Source of the DNA: Anaerolineales bacterium
GTDB taxonomy: Bacteria > Chloroflexota > Anaerolineae > 4572-78 > NAK82
Length of the DNA: 27,949 bases
Assembly (NCBI GenBank): GCA_024643945.1
Contig: JAHELX010000015.1
Coordinates: forward strand, 1-27,949
Direction of reading: 5' to 3'
The translations under genes were made by a program, and so were the position numbers. The notes beneath the pieces are model-generated. The model was not told the origin of the DNA, did not search any database, and was given only the letters and a program-made list of their open reading frames with translations. How positions within the stretch are numbered: position 1 is the stretch's first letter; each line of letters starts with the position of its first letter. Positions 1-7,687 of the stretch are shown here, one piece after another.

Positions 1-106
1 CCGCTTATGCCAGTACATAACTGCGAGGGTGAGATATCAGGGGGCCTTAGTTAAGGTAACTTGCCAACAAGAGAGAAGGAAAGCAGTAACAGCATTCACT
101 TTACTA

Positions 107-149
107 AAAAGGGGATTTGCCCCTTAGCAGACGATGCAAATCCCCTTTT
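107..149 (-). terminator. Rho-independent terminator after the ABC ATPase
   Basis: A perfect 14-bp inverted repeat, AAAAGGGGATTTGC (107-120) and GCAAATCCCCTTTT (136-149), encloses a 15-nt loop. It begins 31 nt past the stop of the ABC ATPase. On the minus strand the stem ends in TTTTT; because the arms carry A/T runs at both ends it could also stop plus-strand transcription. The rest of the first 106 bases shows nothing I can assign. Confidence 0.8.
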
Positions 150-180
150 CAATGTCCGAGTTCCTAGACTTTTTGACGCG

Positions 181-1296
181 CTAGGTCCTTTTTAGCAGAG
201 TCGGCTGACCCTCCGCTTCTGCATCAAACAAATGAACATTGTCAGCGTTGAAGACCATCTCGATCTTGTTCCCTGGTCGTACATGGCCACGCGGGTCTAT
301 GCGGGCGATGAAAGGTAGCTCTCCAGCTACCAGGTAGAGGAAAATCTCGTTGCCCATCAACTCGGTCACGTCCACGACCGACTCCACCCTGACGGCATCG
401 ATTCCGGCTGCCACATAGTCCGGGTGGAAGATATCTTCGGGGCGGATGCCAAAGATGACCTTCCTGCCCGCGCCGTCGGTCATGCGTGACTTGATCTTGC
501 CGGTGACCTTGATACGGAAAGTACCGGCGTCAATGTACATCTCATCGCTGGTGCCGGTAATCGTCGCCTCGAAGAAGTTCATACTGGGTGAGCCAATGAA
601 ACCCGCAACAAAGACATTCGAGGGATAATCATAAAGGTTCTGCGGGTTATCCACCTGTTGCAAGATACCATCGCGGATCACAGCGATGCGGTCGGCCATG
701 GTCATAGCCTCGGTCTGATCGTGGGTAACGTAGATGAATGTGGTCCCCAAACGTTGATGGAGCTTGGTGATCTCAGACCGGGTCTGCACGCGCAGCTTGG
801 CGTCCAGGTTTGAGAGGGGCTCGTCGAAGAGAAACACCGCTGGCTCGCGTACGATGGCCCGCCCCAGGGCGACCCGCTGCCGCTGCCCACCGGAGAGTTG
901 CTTGGGCTTACGGTCGAGCAACATTTCGATGCCCAGAATCCTGGCCGCCTCTTGCACTCGCCGGGTGATCTCATCCTTGGGCGTCTTGCGCAACTTCAGG
1001 CCAAAAGCCATATTGTCGTATACCGACATATGCGGATACAGGGCATAGCTCTGGAACACCATGGCGATGTCTCGATCCTTGGGCGGGACGTCGTTCACTA
1101 TCCTATCGCCAATGCGAATTTGCCCATCGGTGATCTCTTCCAGTCCGGCCAGACAGCGGAGGGCAGTGCTTTTGCCACAGCCTGATGGCCCAACCAGCAC
1201 CAGAAACTCTTTGTCTTCTATTTTGATATCCAGGTCATTTACAGCCGTCACATCCCCGAAGCGCTTCGTAACATGATCATAGGTTACGCTTGCCAT
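181..1296 (-). CDS. ABC transporter ATP-binding protein, MalK/UgpC/MsmK type (sugar import)
   Basis: This is the cytoplasmic ATPase subunit that energises a CUT1-type carbohydrate importer. The 371 residues match the family length. Visible motifs are Walker A GPSGCGKST (36-44), Q-loop Q82, signature LSGGQ (134-138), Walker B FLFDEP (155-160) and the switch His in THD (H192). A C-terminal TOBE/OB regulatory domain spans about 235-371, with the typical FGIRPEDI stretch. The start is ATG with a strong AAGGAGG Shine-Dalgarno sequence 7 nt upstream. It lies 124 bp downstream of the LacI-type regulator on the same strand, and an exact half-operator (1324-1332) sits just ahead of it, so control by that regulator is likely. 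No permease or binding protein is in the window. It may be a shared ATPase serving several importers, as known for MsmK/MsmX, so the substrate cannot be named. Confidence 0.95.
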   Translation of the reverse strand: MASVTYDHVTKRFGDVTAVNDLDIKIEDKEFLVLVGPSGCGKSTALRCLAGLEEITDGQIRIGDRIVNDVPPKDRDIAMVFQSYALYPHMSVYDNMAFGLKLRKTPKDEITRRVQEAARILGIEMLLDRKPKQLSGGQRQRVALGRAIVREPAVFLFDEPLSNLDAKLRVQTRSEITKLHQRLGTTFIYVTHDQTEAMTMADRIAVIRDGILQQVDNPQNLYDYPSNVFVAGFIGSPSMNFFEATITGTSDEMYIDAGTFRIKVTGKIKSRMTDGAGRKVIFGIRPEDIFHPDYVAAGIDAVRVESVVDVTELMGNEIFLYLVAGELPFIARIDPRGHVRPGNKIEMVFNADNVHLFDAEAEGQPTLLKRT

Positions 1297-1323
1297 TGAT
1301 TTTCCTCCTTGATCTGTTTAAAT

Positions 1324-1332
1324 GTTTTGGTT
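1324..1332. promoter_or_regulatory. Half-operator matching the LacI-type palindrome, upstream of the ABC ATPase
   Basis: GTTTTGGTT is identical to one half of the 18-bp palindrome found upstream of the regulator gene. The other half here is degenerate, with about 3 of 8 matches. It lies 28 nt upstream of the ATPase start, so it could act as a weak or roadblock site for the same repressor. A 9-bp match alone could be chance. Confidence 0.4.
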
Positions 1333-1420
1333 ACCCAGTCGATATTCCATAGTTCTCTGGCTACGCCGCTTCGGGTCGAAAACCGGCCCTGGTGACAGAT
1401 GCGTCACGACGCACCAGAGT

Positions 1421-2443
1421 TTACAGCCATAGGTCCAGATTCGTAGATTGACGAATGATCAGAGACGGCTCTAGCAACATATGCCGCTCGGTCAATGGTT
1501 CGCCACAGGCCACAGCGACCAGCATCTGGCCTATCAACTGCCCCAAGCGGTGAGCCGGTTGACGAACCGTCGTGAGCGTTGGGTGCGAAGTGTCGGCCCA
1601 CGGGATGTCACCGAAACCAGCCACGGCGATATCCCGTCCCACGTCGAGTCCGTGATCTTGTGCCGCACTCATCACCCCCAAAGCCATCAAATCGTTACTG
1701 GCCACGATGGCGGTGGGCGGATCGCTCTGACTGAGCAGCGTCTGAGCACCTCCATATCCTCCTTTCTGTGTCAGGTCGGCTTCAACCATGAGGTCTTCAT
1801 CCACCGGCAAGGCACGGGCAGACATCGCCTGCCGGAATCCCTCAAGCTGATAATGAACAAAAGTAAAATCAGGTGACCCGGTAACACAACCAATCCGCTG
1901 GTGACCCAAATCGCTGAGGTGTTGCACCATGGCACGCATACCCGTCACGTGATCCACGTCCACATAAGGAAAATCCCAATCATCCAAGATCCGGCCATAC
2001 GCGACAAAAGACATGCCGTGGCTCAAGAGAAATTCAACTCGCTCGTCGTGGCAGCGGGTCCGCACCACCAACACACCATCCACGCGCCGCCCGATAATCT
2101 TCTGGCGGTATGCCTCCAGTTCGTCCAGGTGTGGGTCTGCAATGCTAATGAGCAGATCAAAGCTCTCACGGGCGACCTCGTCGCCGACTCCCGCCAGCAC
2201 TTCGCCAAAGTGAGGATCAGATAAGCGAGGCCCAAAAGTAGGCAGAATCAACCCCAGGGTATCGGTACGCCGCTTCTGCAATCGCTGGGCGACGACATTG
2301 GGCGTGTACCCCATCTCGCGGGCCGTGTGTCTGATCAACTCCCGCGTCTCTTCACTGACGTCGTCATAGTCATGTAGTGCCCGCGAAACAGTGGTGACGG
2401 AGCGATTGACTCGCCGGGCGATGTCTCTGAGGGTGACAGTCAC
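1421..2443 (-). CDS. LacI/GalR-family transcriptional regulator
   Basis: DNA-binding repressor with an N-terminal LacI helix-turn-helix (about residues 3-26: LRDIARRVNRSVTTVSRAL) and a hinge helix region near 49-60. A periplasmic-binding-protein-like effector domain follows (about 61-340), with the usual GVLVVRT, GYGGAQTLL and PTAIVASNDLMALGVM stretches. The 340 residues are typical of the family. The start is GTG, preceded by AAGGA at about 10 nt. Two perfect palindromes, ACCAAAACGTTTTGGT and AACCAAAACGTTTTGGTT, with the central CG typical of LacI sites, overlap its promoter, so autorepression is expected. The downstream neighbour is a carbohydrate ABC ATPase, so the effector is probably a sugar, but its identity cannot be read from the sequence. 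Confidence 0.95.
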   Translation of the reverse strand: MTVTLRDIARRVNRSVTTVSRALHDYDDVSEETRELIRHTAREMGYTPNVVAQRLQKRRTDTLGLILPTFGPRLSDPHFGEVLAGVGDEVARESFDLLISIADPHLDELEAYRQKIIGRRVDGVLVVRTRCHDERVEFLLSHGMSFVAYGRILDDWDFPYVDVDHVTGMRAMVQHLSDLGHQRIGCVTGSPDFTFVHYQLEGFRQAMSARALPVDEDLMVEADLTQKGGYGGAQTLLSQSDPPTAIVASNDLMALGVMSAAQDHGLDVGRDIAVAGFGDIPWADTSHPTLTTVRQPAHRLGQLIGQMLVAVACGEPLTERHMLLEPSLIIRQSTNLDLWL

Positions 2444-2466
2444 TTAGGTTGTCCTTAACCTATCAA

Positions 2467-2482
2467 ACCAAAACGTTTTGGT
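2467..2482. promoter_or_regulatory. LacI-type operator O1 (promoter-downstream site)
   Basis: A perfect 16-bp palindrome, ACCAAAACGTTTTGGT, starts about 3 nt downstream of the predicted transcription start of the regulator gene. Its centre is 32 bp (about three helical turns) from the centre of the second palindrome, so two dimers would bind on the same face. Confidence 0.85.
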
Positions 2483-2491
2483 CACATATCC

Positions 2492-2520
2492 ATTATAAAC
2501 CAAAACGTTTTGGTTGTCAA
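2492..2520 (-). promoter_or_regulatory. Consensus sigma-70-type promoter of the lacI-like gene
   Basis: Read on the minus strand, -35 is TTGACA (2515-2520) and -10 is TATAAT (2492-2497), separated by exactly 17 bp. Both hexamers are perfect. The predicted start is near 2485, about 40 nt upstream of the GTG codon. The 17-bp spacer is almost entirely filled by operator O2. Confidence 0.85.
2498..2515. promoter_or_regulatory. LacI-type operator O2 (in the promoter spacer)
   Basis: A perfect 18-bp palindrome, AACCAAAACGTTTTGGTT, occupies the spacer between the -35 and -10 hexamers and touches the last base of the -35. Binding here would directly block RNA polymerase. The adjacent stretch 2521-2593 holds only a weak hairpin (2553-2568, GCCTG/CAGGC), which may help end transcription of the upstream membrane-protein gene. 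Confidence 0.9.
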
Positions 2521-2593
2521 GGACTTTTCCCCATTTTTCGGCTTTTGCTTGAGCCTGATATGCCAGGCAATATTGAGGATATCTTCTACACCC

Positions 2594-5401
2594 CTAGTCC
2601 CCAGCTTTTAGCTCGCCCAAGCCTATCCATTCTCCGACCCCCTGCCCGGCCTGATCTACCAGGCGTGCTTGGAGGCGATACGTCCCTGCCGGGAATTCCG
2701 GGGGAATCCATAGGGCATGGTTGTCGCGTACCCGCTCGCCAGCGACCCAACGAGTGGTCGGGTAGCGATCATAGGAGGGGCGCGCCGTCTCCTCTAGAAC
2801 CGCGGGTCCGTCGGCATCCAGCAGGCGCAGACTGACCTGATAGTCGGCCAGCGGGGCGGATGTTGCCTCCCAGAAGAGCGCGACGCGCAAGAAGTCATTG
2901 CGTTGGAGCCATTCCCGTTCTGGCGTGGCCCCCAGCAAGCGGAGCCCGGGGCCCAAATCCACTGACGCTGGCCAGGTGATGTCCAGGTCAGCCAGGGAGG
3001 GCGGACGAGGGGTCTTTACGACGGTCACCGGGATGGCAACGACATCGTTCCAGCCAGGATCACCACCTTCTAGCACCGGCAGTCGTGACCAGGTCACCGG
3101 GTTATAGAGTCCGGCCACCAGGAAATAATCGCCAGGTGGGGTGCCCGGCGGCACCTGAAGCGCGTGAGGGTCTCGCACAAAACCCCATAGTTCCCAGCGA
3201 GTTGTGGGTACCCCTCCAGGATGCAAGTTGTCTTGCGCGGCGTACAAGTGATGTTCATCGTCCACCAATTGGGCCAGGGCGCTGTAGTCAGTAGCCAATG
3301 GCAGACGTGCTCCCCAATAGGCCGTCAAATTGAAGGTCTGGCCACCTGTGACGGTCTGGCGATTGAGGTCATAGCCGAGCAGGTTCACCTGGTTACCAAA
3401 GTTCACTTGTGTTGGCACGCCGGCACCGGTTACGTGAGTCCCGTCAAAGGTGTGCTTGAGTGGGCTGTCGTAGCGGTCAAGATAAAACGCTTTAACGGCG
3501 ACCAGCCCCAGGGCTAGGCCGATCAAGGCGGCGATTTGAGGACGGGTGAAGCCGTTTGGAAGGCGGGCGTAGGAAGTGGGGAGTGAGGTATCTGAAGAGA
3601 TAGCCCCAATCAAGGGAGCTTCAAACTTAAGTCTCCAGAGTGCCCGACCAATCAACCCCACCAGTATCAGCAGTGCCAGCACCGACAGCCCATCCGCCAC
3701 CAGCCGGACAGGCGTCTCGCGGAAGCGTAGTTGCAGGTAATGCAGGCCGGCTGGCATCCCCACGCCAATGAGTCCCCGCTCAGTGACAGGGGTAAGAGGC
3801 ACTGGCTGGCCGTCCACCCATGCCGCCCAGCCGGGGAAATAAAAAGTGTGAAAAACCGCCTGGTAAGGCTCCTCCGAGGCGATGACCAGTTCCATCTGGT
3901 TGAAGCCATAAAACGTCGACTCGATCCTGGCATTTTCAGGCAGGTAGGCCTGATCCAGCCGCTCAATGTCCTCCCCTGCCCGATACATCGGCTCTAATGG
4001 CGACTCACGGGGCACCTGCTGCACCCATATTGGAAGATACTCGCCAAAAGAAGTGGTACCAATGGCACCACTGAGGTGCTCATAGGCCATCATGCCAGTC
4101 AAGTCAGGATCGATGGGGAGCGGATCATAATAGCGAGGGTAAAGGAGCGGGACCGCTGTAACAAAGATTAGCACTGCGCCTCCCCATACCCAGCCAACCC
4201 CCAGCCGGTCAGGCAAGCTCGCTACCGAGGCCCCAACCAGGACGGCCACCAAAAGAGCGGCCAGGCTCAACAGCCGATGTGGCTGCTGCACAAAGGCGAT
4301 GATCGGCAGCCGATCCCATACACCAACCGAAATCGGCAGCATCATAAAGACAGCACCGACCAGCCCTAGCAGGCCAAAGGCGAATATCCACCTTTGGCGA
4401 ACATCACCTTTTGGACTCAGGCTTTCGGGCTTCACATTTTGGAGTGGCAGCTTCCAATCAACAGCGCGCACTGCGCAATATATAAGGCCCACCGCCGCCA
4501 GCCCCACCTGGGCCAGCCCTATCGTGAGGGGATAGTTGGGATTGATCAGCCCAGTATTGTCCGGGCGGGGGAGAGAGAATAGATGTTTGAGACTGACAAA
4601 ATTGAAGTGGTAATCAAAGTCCGGCGGGGTAATGGCCCGCTGCACCTGCACAAATTCTTTCTCGATGACCGCTGGTACCAGGAAGAAAGCAGCCAACGCC
4701 AACCCCAGCCCCAACGCCAGTCCAGTCCTCAAGGTCGCCTGCCGATCACGCCGAACGAGCAACTCAATCGTTATGTAAACAACCAACAGCGGCAAGAAGA
4801 GTAAGCTTGAGATGTTGTGCGAGAGCAGGACTGCGGCGCAGGTAGCGGCACTCAGTGGAAGGTAGCCTGGCTTGCCTATCCTGATCAGTCGGCCCAAGGA
4901 CCAAAAGGCAAATGGGAAGAGGGCTCCTGCCCAGGCGGCGGGCAGACTCCCCCGGGCCAGGATATTGAACAACTGATACGGCGCGTACACATAAGCCACA
5001 CCTGCCAGCACACCAGCTCTAGATCCGAACTCATCTTTTACGAAGAGATAGGTCCCTGCTCCCGACAAGAGCAGCGCCAGTGCAAACGAAGCGTTAAACG
5101 CACCGAGGTGGCTCAGACCCAACAGATTCAGCGCCTGGGTGATGTAATACGATAGTGGGGCGTAGAACACGAAGAGCGGCAGGCCATACCCATAGGCCAA
5201 GTCAGGCAGCCAGCGGGGGAAAAGGGCCCCCTGGCGAATGGCGTGATCCAGAGCAACCAACCGATACAGATGCAGCAATCCGTCGGCGCTGCGGGTGATG
5301 GTCGGCTGGATGAGTGGCATCGTTGCTGGCAAGGTCAGCAGCCAGACCACAACTAAGGGCAAGTCCAACCGACGGGGAACTCGGGGTGGGAATGCTTTCA
5401 C
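2594..5401 (-). CDS. Large polytopic membrane protein, GT-C/PTPS-related-domain type, with tandem C-terminal beta domains
   Basis: Predicted integral membrane protein of 935 residues. The first membrane segment (about 13-31) is followed by a conserved-looking loop with SADGLLHLYR (D40, H44, R47) and FPRWLPDLAYGYGLPLFVFYAP. About a dozen hydrophobic segments follow to near 430, then an outside domain (about 437-570) and two more membrane segments (about 572-590 and 622-640). This pattern resembles membrane proteins annotated as 6-pyruvoyl-tetrahydropterin synthase-related, which look like GT-C glycosyltransferases acting on lipid-linked sugars; that function is inferred. The C-terminal ~295 residues hold two related beta-rich units (from about 672 and 819), each with LLG, DY, PTTRW, VRD..HAL and PPG/P..G.Y landmarks. 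The start is GTG, with a weak AGGT upstream. It follows the other membrane gene by 50 bp and is probably co-transcribed with it. Confidence 0.8.
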   Translation of the reverse strand: MKAFPPRVPRRLDLPLVVVWLLTLPATMPLIQPTITRSADGLLHLYRLVALDHAIRQGALFPRWLPDLAYGYGLPLFVFYAPLSYYITQALNLLGLSHLGAFNASFALALLLSGAGTYLFVKDEFGSRAGVLAGVAYVYAPYQLFNILARGSLPAAWAGALFPFAFWSLGRLIRIGKPGYLPLSAATCAAVLLSHNISSLLFLPLLVVYITIELLVRRDRQATLRTGLALGLGLALAAFFLVPAVIEKEFVQVQRAITPPDFDYHFNFVSLKHLFSLPRPDNTGLINPNYPLTIGLAQVGLAAVGLIYCAVRAVDWKLPLQNVKPESLSPKGDVRQRWIFAFGLLGLVGAVFMMLPISVGVWDRLPIIAFVQQPHRLLSLAALLVAVLVGASVASLPDRLGVGWVWGGAVLIFVTAVPLLYPRYYDPLPIDPDLTGMMAYEHLSGAIGTTSFGEYLPIWVQQVPRESPLEPMYRAGEDIERLDQAYLPENARIESTFYGFNQMELVIASEEPYQAVFHTFYFPGWAAWVDGQPVPLTPVTERGLIGVGMPAGLHYLQLRFRETPVRLVADGLSVLALLILVGLIGRALWRLKFEAPLIGAISSDTSLPTSYARLPNGFTRPQIAALIGLALGLVAVKAFYLDRYDSPLKHTFDGTHVTGAGVPTQVNFGNQVNLLGYDLNRQTVTGGQTFNLTAYWGARLPLATDYSALAQLVDDEHHLYAAQDNLHPGGVPTTRWELWGFVRDPHALQVPPGTPPGDYFLVAGLYNPVTWSRLPVLEGGDPGWNDVVAIPVTVVKTPRPPSLADLDITWPASVDLGPGLRLLGATPEREWLQRNDFLRVALFWEATSAPLADYQVSLRLLDADGPAVLEETARPSYDRYPTTRWVAGERVRDNHALWIPPEFPAGTYRLQARLVDQAGQGVGEWIGLGELKAGD

Positions 5402-5451
5402 TGCATTACCTGTGATCCTCTGTCTACCGTCTAGCTACATCATCGAGATGT

Positions 5452-6927
5452 TCAGGGAATGGTGTTGTAGTAAACCCAGGCGATTGTGTGCAACGCCGAA
5501 ACCGCGATGAGCAGACGAGCAATCCGGGCCAGGATGTATTTGCCGCCTGGAGACGCTTGCCAATCCCGCAGTTGGCGCACCAACAGATAGGCAGCCAGAA
5601 GGGTGTACACAAAGGCCGAGGGTGCAAACAAGTCCCAATCTTTACGACCACCATAGTCGGGGTTCCAGACGAAGGTGAGGAGCAAGTAAGCCATGCTGGC
5701 GATGATCAAGAAAGGTGTGATCCCCCAATCGCCTTGAAGTGACTGGAAACCAGGCTGTGATTGACCATCGCCCTGGGCAGCCTTTGCCGACTTTTGCCAG
5801 CCTGTGCGGGTGACAAGTGCCAGGAGCAAGAGGGGGAGTCCAAAGGGAGAGATGAGAAAGTGCTCATTGGCCCAATCCAGCACATGAGCCAGGGAGAACA
5901 TCGTATAATGCTGCCACTCAGTCGTCACCCGGAATAGAGGGACAAAAGGGATGCCGTCGGAACCGCCAGGTCTGTCGTCAATCAACATAGCTTCCGGGCC
6001 ATGACCGCCGGCTGTCATCAGTGCTACCAGCCCGGCAAAGACCAGGATGGGGGGCAAGACTAGTTTGGCCCACTCAGAAGCCTTGCCGCCTGCTGACGAC
6101 CGTCGCTCGGCAACTTCCCATCCCGCATATCCCAATGCCGGCCACAGCACGATTGTCGAGGGGTGGAAGGCGTTGGTGACCGCGAGTGCCAGTGACGGCC
6201 AGGCCAGGTTTATTTCCCCCCTCAGGCTACGCGCTGCCAGGTAGAGAGTGAGAATAAGCCCCAGGGAGATAATGGTGTAGTTTTCCACATAGCCAAAGAA
6301 GAGTTGCATCGAGCCGGTAGTGATCACCAGACCAAAGATAGTTATCTTCTCCAACCGGTCCCGCCCCAGAAAGTCGGCCAGGAGGAGCAAGATGTACACG
6401 AAGCCGACGCCCGACAGCACGCTGGTGATCGCATATAGTGTGTCCACGCCTACGCCCAGGAGGGGGTTGAGCAACAGCCAGAGCTGGGCGTGAGTGAAAA
6501 TGGTGAGCGGCGACTGCCAATTGTAGATAGTCCATATGGGGCGATTGGGACCGGTGTAAGACAAGGCCTTGACGATGAAGGCAGCATCGCCCCAACGCAA
6601 GTGACGAATGCGAAAGAGCCAGAAGGGAATCGCCATGGCGACAGCAATCGCCGCGAACCACAGTCGCTTATCTCTATGGGAAAGATGCACCTGAGCTGTG
6701 TTGGATAGGACCGCTCCCAGGCGATGCAGCCATCGGCCCAACGCATCGTTCACCGGCGTCAGGATGAGGGAGGCGACGACCAGCCCTCCTAACCAACCTA
6801 GTGGCGCAGGTAATGCGCTATAGGGCCAGACGCTCCACGCTGCCTCCGCCGGTAGAAGACCTGCAATCAAGTGCAGCACAATGGTCGCCAGGGCGACGAA
6901 TCGGATAGCCAGATATGTGAGTGGCAA
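5452..6927 (-). CDS. Polytopic membrane protein, probable GT-C-like glycosyltransferase
   Basis: A 491-residue protein with about ten to twelve hydrophobic segments. The first large loop carries RHLRWGDAAF (D114), in a position like the acidic loop motif of GT-C enzymes. Other landmarks are FFGYVENYTI, NAFHPSTIVLWP and, near the C-terminus, DYGGRKDWDLFAP. I recall the DWDLF motif from uncharacterised polytopic membrane proteins but cannot assign a reaction. The start codon is TTG with only a poor Shine-Dalgarno sequence, so the true start could be elsewhere in the first segment. It lies 50 bp upstream of the 935-residue membrane protein, suggesting joint work on surface glycans or glycolipids. 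The gene has a candidate promoter at 7051-7079 and a leader containing a long inverted repeat. Confidence 0.75.
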   Translation of the reverse strand: MPLTYLAIRFVALATIVLHLIAGLLPAEAAWSVWPYSALPAPLGWLGGLVVASLILTPVNDALGRWLHRLGAVLSNTAQVHLSHRDKRLWFAAIAVAMAIPFWLFRIRHLRWGDAAFIVKALSYTGPNRPIWTIYNWQSPLTIFTHAQLWLLLNPLLGVGVDTLYAITSVLSGVGFVYILLLLADFLGRDRLEKITIFGLVITTGSMQLFFGYVENYTIISLGLILTLYLAARSLRGEINLAWPSLALAVTNAFHPSTIVLWPALGYAGWEVAERRSSAGGKASEWAKLVLPPILVFAGLVALMTAGGHGPEAMLIDDRPGGSDGIPFVPLFRVTTEWQHYTMFSLAHVLDWANEHFLISPFGLPLLLLALVTRTGWQKSAKAAQGDGQSQPGFQSLQGDWGITPFLIIASMAYLLLTFVWNPDYGGRKDWDLFAPSAFVYTLLAAYLLVRQLRDWQASPGGKYILARIARLLIAVSALHTIAWVYYNTIP

Positions 6928-6941
6928 TGGTTATTTCCAGG

Positions 6942-7031
6942 TCAGCGGATCAGGCAAGCTACCTGCAAGTTCCCTACAAAGGAGCAGTAGCGGCAAGCAT
7001 TTCTCTCGATCTAATCTGCCTGACCCGCTGA
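6942..7031. repeat. Long inverted repeat (15-bp arms) in the leader of the membrane-protein operon
   Basis: TCAGCGGATCAGGCA (6942-6956) and TGCCTGACCCGCTGA (7017-7031) are inverted copies matching at 14 of 15 positions, separated by 60 nt. A smaller GCTAC/GTAGC pair lies inside. The inner arm ends about 15 nt from the TTG start at 6927, so the folded transcript would come close to the ribosome site. No target duplication is visible. The rest of the 304-bp gap holds the two diverging promoters listed separately. Confidence 0.6.
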
Positions 7032-7050
7032 GTTGATTTGAAGTCGAGAC

Positions 7051-7079
7051 ATTGTACTCCAAAGAGGAGGCATTCGCAA
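7051..7079 (-). promoter_or_regulatory. Candidate promoter of the membrane-protein operon
   Basis: On the minus strand, TTGCGA (7074-7079) and TACAAT (7051-7056) are separated by 17 bp. The -35 matches the consensus at 4 of 6 positions and the -10 at 5 of 6. It would give a leader of about 120 nt ahead of the TTG start, and the inverted repeat falls inside that leader. Confidence 0.45.
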
Positions 7080-7129
7080 TCCTCTGCGCATATGTCGGGA
7101 AATCGTCGCTTGTGCGTCAGCGAAATGTA

Positions 7130-7158
7130 TTGACAGACTGGCGAAATTCAATTACAAT
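7130..7158 (+). promoter_or_regulatory. Strong promoter of the RHH-like gene
   Basis: TTGACA (7130-7135) and TACAAT (7153-7158) are separated by 17 bp. The predicted start is near 7165, about 67 nt upstream of the ATG. The -10 and start region are embedded in the ATTAC/GTAAT box cluster, as expected for an autoregulated gene. Confidence 0.8.
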
Positions 7159-7178
7159 ATTACACGTAATGTAATTAC
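7151..7178. promoter_or_regulatory. Cluster of ATTAC/GTAAT boxes, predicted RHH operator
   Basis: Five 5-bp elements occur in 28 bp: ATTAC at 7151, 7159 and 7174, and GTAAT at 7166 and 7171. The middle pair forms the palindrome ATTAC-AC-GTAAT. The cluster covers the -10 and the predicted start site. Ribbon-helix-helix dimers typically bind short repeated boxes cooperatively. Assignment to the adjacent protein is inferred. Confidence 0.55.
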
Positions 7179-7231
7179 AAACGCCTTATGTTGAATGGGC
7201 AAAACGCTCAACAAATCAGGGAGGTAATGAA

Positions 7232-7624
7232 ATGAGTGAAGACACGGTCATCGAAGGTGAGGCAACGGAGATTCCCGGCGAGGAAACATCCAGGGAAAAG
7301 AAACCCGCGGAGTCCAAAGCCACAGCCGCTGCATTGAAAGATGCACTGGAGCGGGTCGAGTCATTGGGCAAAACCTTAACCTCGGCTTTGCAGGATCGGG
7401 CAAACGTAGTAATGGTCCGGGTGAACGACGATGCGCTCAAACACTTGGATATGCTCATCGAAGCCGACATCACCAAGAGCCGCTCCGAGAGTGCAGCTTT
7501 CCTTATCACCGAGGGAATCAAGGCCAATCAAAGTTTGTTCAATAAGATCGGCAGCATCACCGAACAAATCGCCACGCTCCGCACCCAACTCCGCGAATCG
7601 GTGAAGATCGACACAGTTGAATAA
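7232..7624 (+). CDS. Small ribbon-helix-helix-like protein, putative autoregulator
   Basis: A 130-residue protein. Residues 1-29 are acidic and probably disordered. Residues 30-56 look helical (AALKDALERVESLGKTL). Residues 58-98 fit a strand-helix-helix pattern: strand NVVMVRVND (58-66), helix DALKHLDMLIEAD, turn ITKSRSE, helix SAAFLITEGIKA, as in MetJ/Arc/CopG-type DNA-binding proteins. A helical tail (104-122) may oligomerise. The ATG has an excellent GGGAGGT Shine-Dalgarno sequence 6 nt upstream. The gene is monocistronic, with a near-consensus promoter, boxes overlapping it, and a strong terminator. This suggests an abundant, self-regulated DNA-binding protein. No toxin partner is adjacent, so an antitoxin role is not supported. 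I do not recognise a named family; the fold call is by pattern only. Confidence 0.8.
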   Translation: MSEDTVIEGEATEIPGEETSREKKPAESKATAAALKDALERVESLGKTLTSALQDRANVVMVRVNDDALKHLDMLIEADITKSRSESAAFLITEGIKANQSLFNKIGSITEQIATLRTQLRESVKIDTVE

Positions 7625-7629
7625 TATTT

Positions 7630-7669
7630 ACCCTCCCAGAAGCCGCGGACTTCTGGGAGGGTTATTTTT
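7630..7669 (+). terminator. Strong Rho-independent terminator after the RHH-like gene
   Basis: ACCCTCCCAGAAG (7630-7642) pairs perfectly with CTTCTGGGAGGGT (7650-7662) around a 7-nt loop, followed by TTATTTTTC. It starts 6 nt after the stop codon and lies between convergent genes, so it may also help end the minus-strand gene whose stop is at 7688. Confidence 0.93.
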
Positions 7670-7687
7670 CCTAAACTATCAGTTTTC

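Noticed and set aside
181..2443. Complete sugar ABC transporter operon
   Set aside because: Only the ATPase and regulator are present; no permease or solute-binding gene lies in the window.
2449..2835. Plus-strand open frame next to the LacI operators
   Set aside because: It runs across the regulator's promoter and antisense to the membrane-protein gene, with Pro/Arg-rich composition typical of a shadow frame.
7232..7624. Antitoxin of a toxin-antitoxin pair
   Set aside because: The gene is monocistronic and ends in a strong terminator; no toxin-like gene is adjacent on the same strand.
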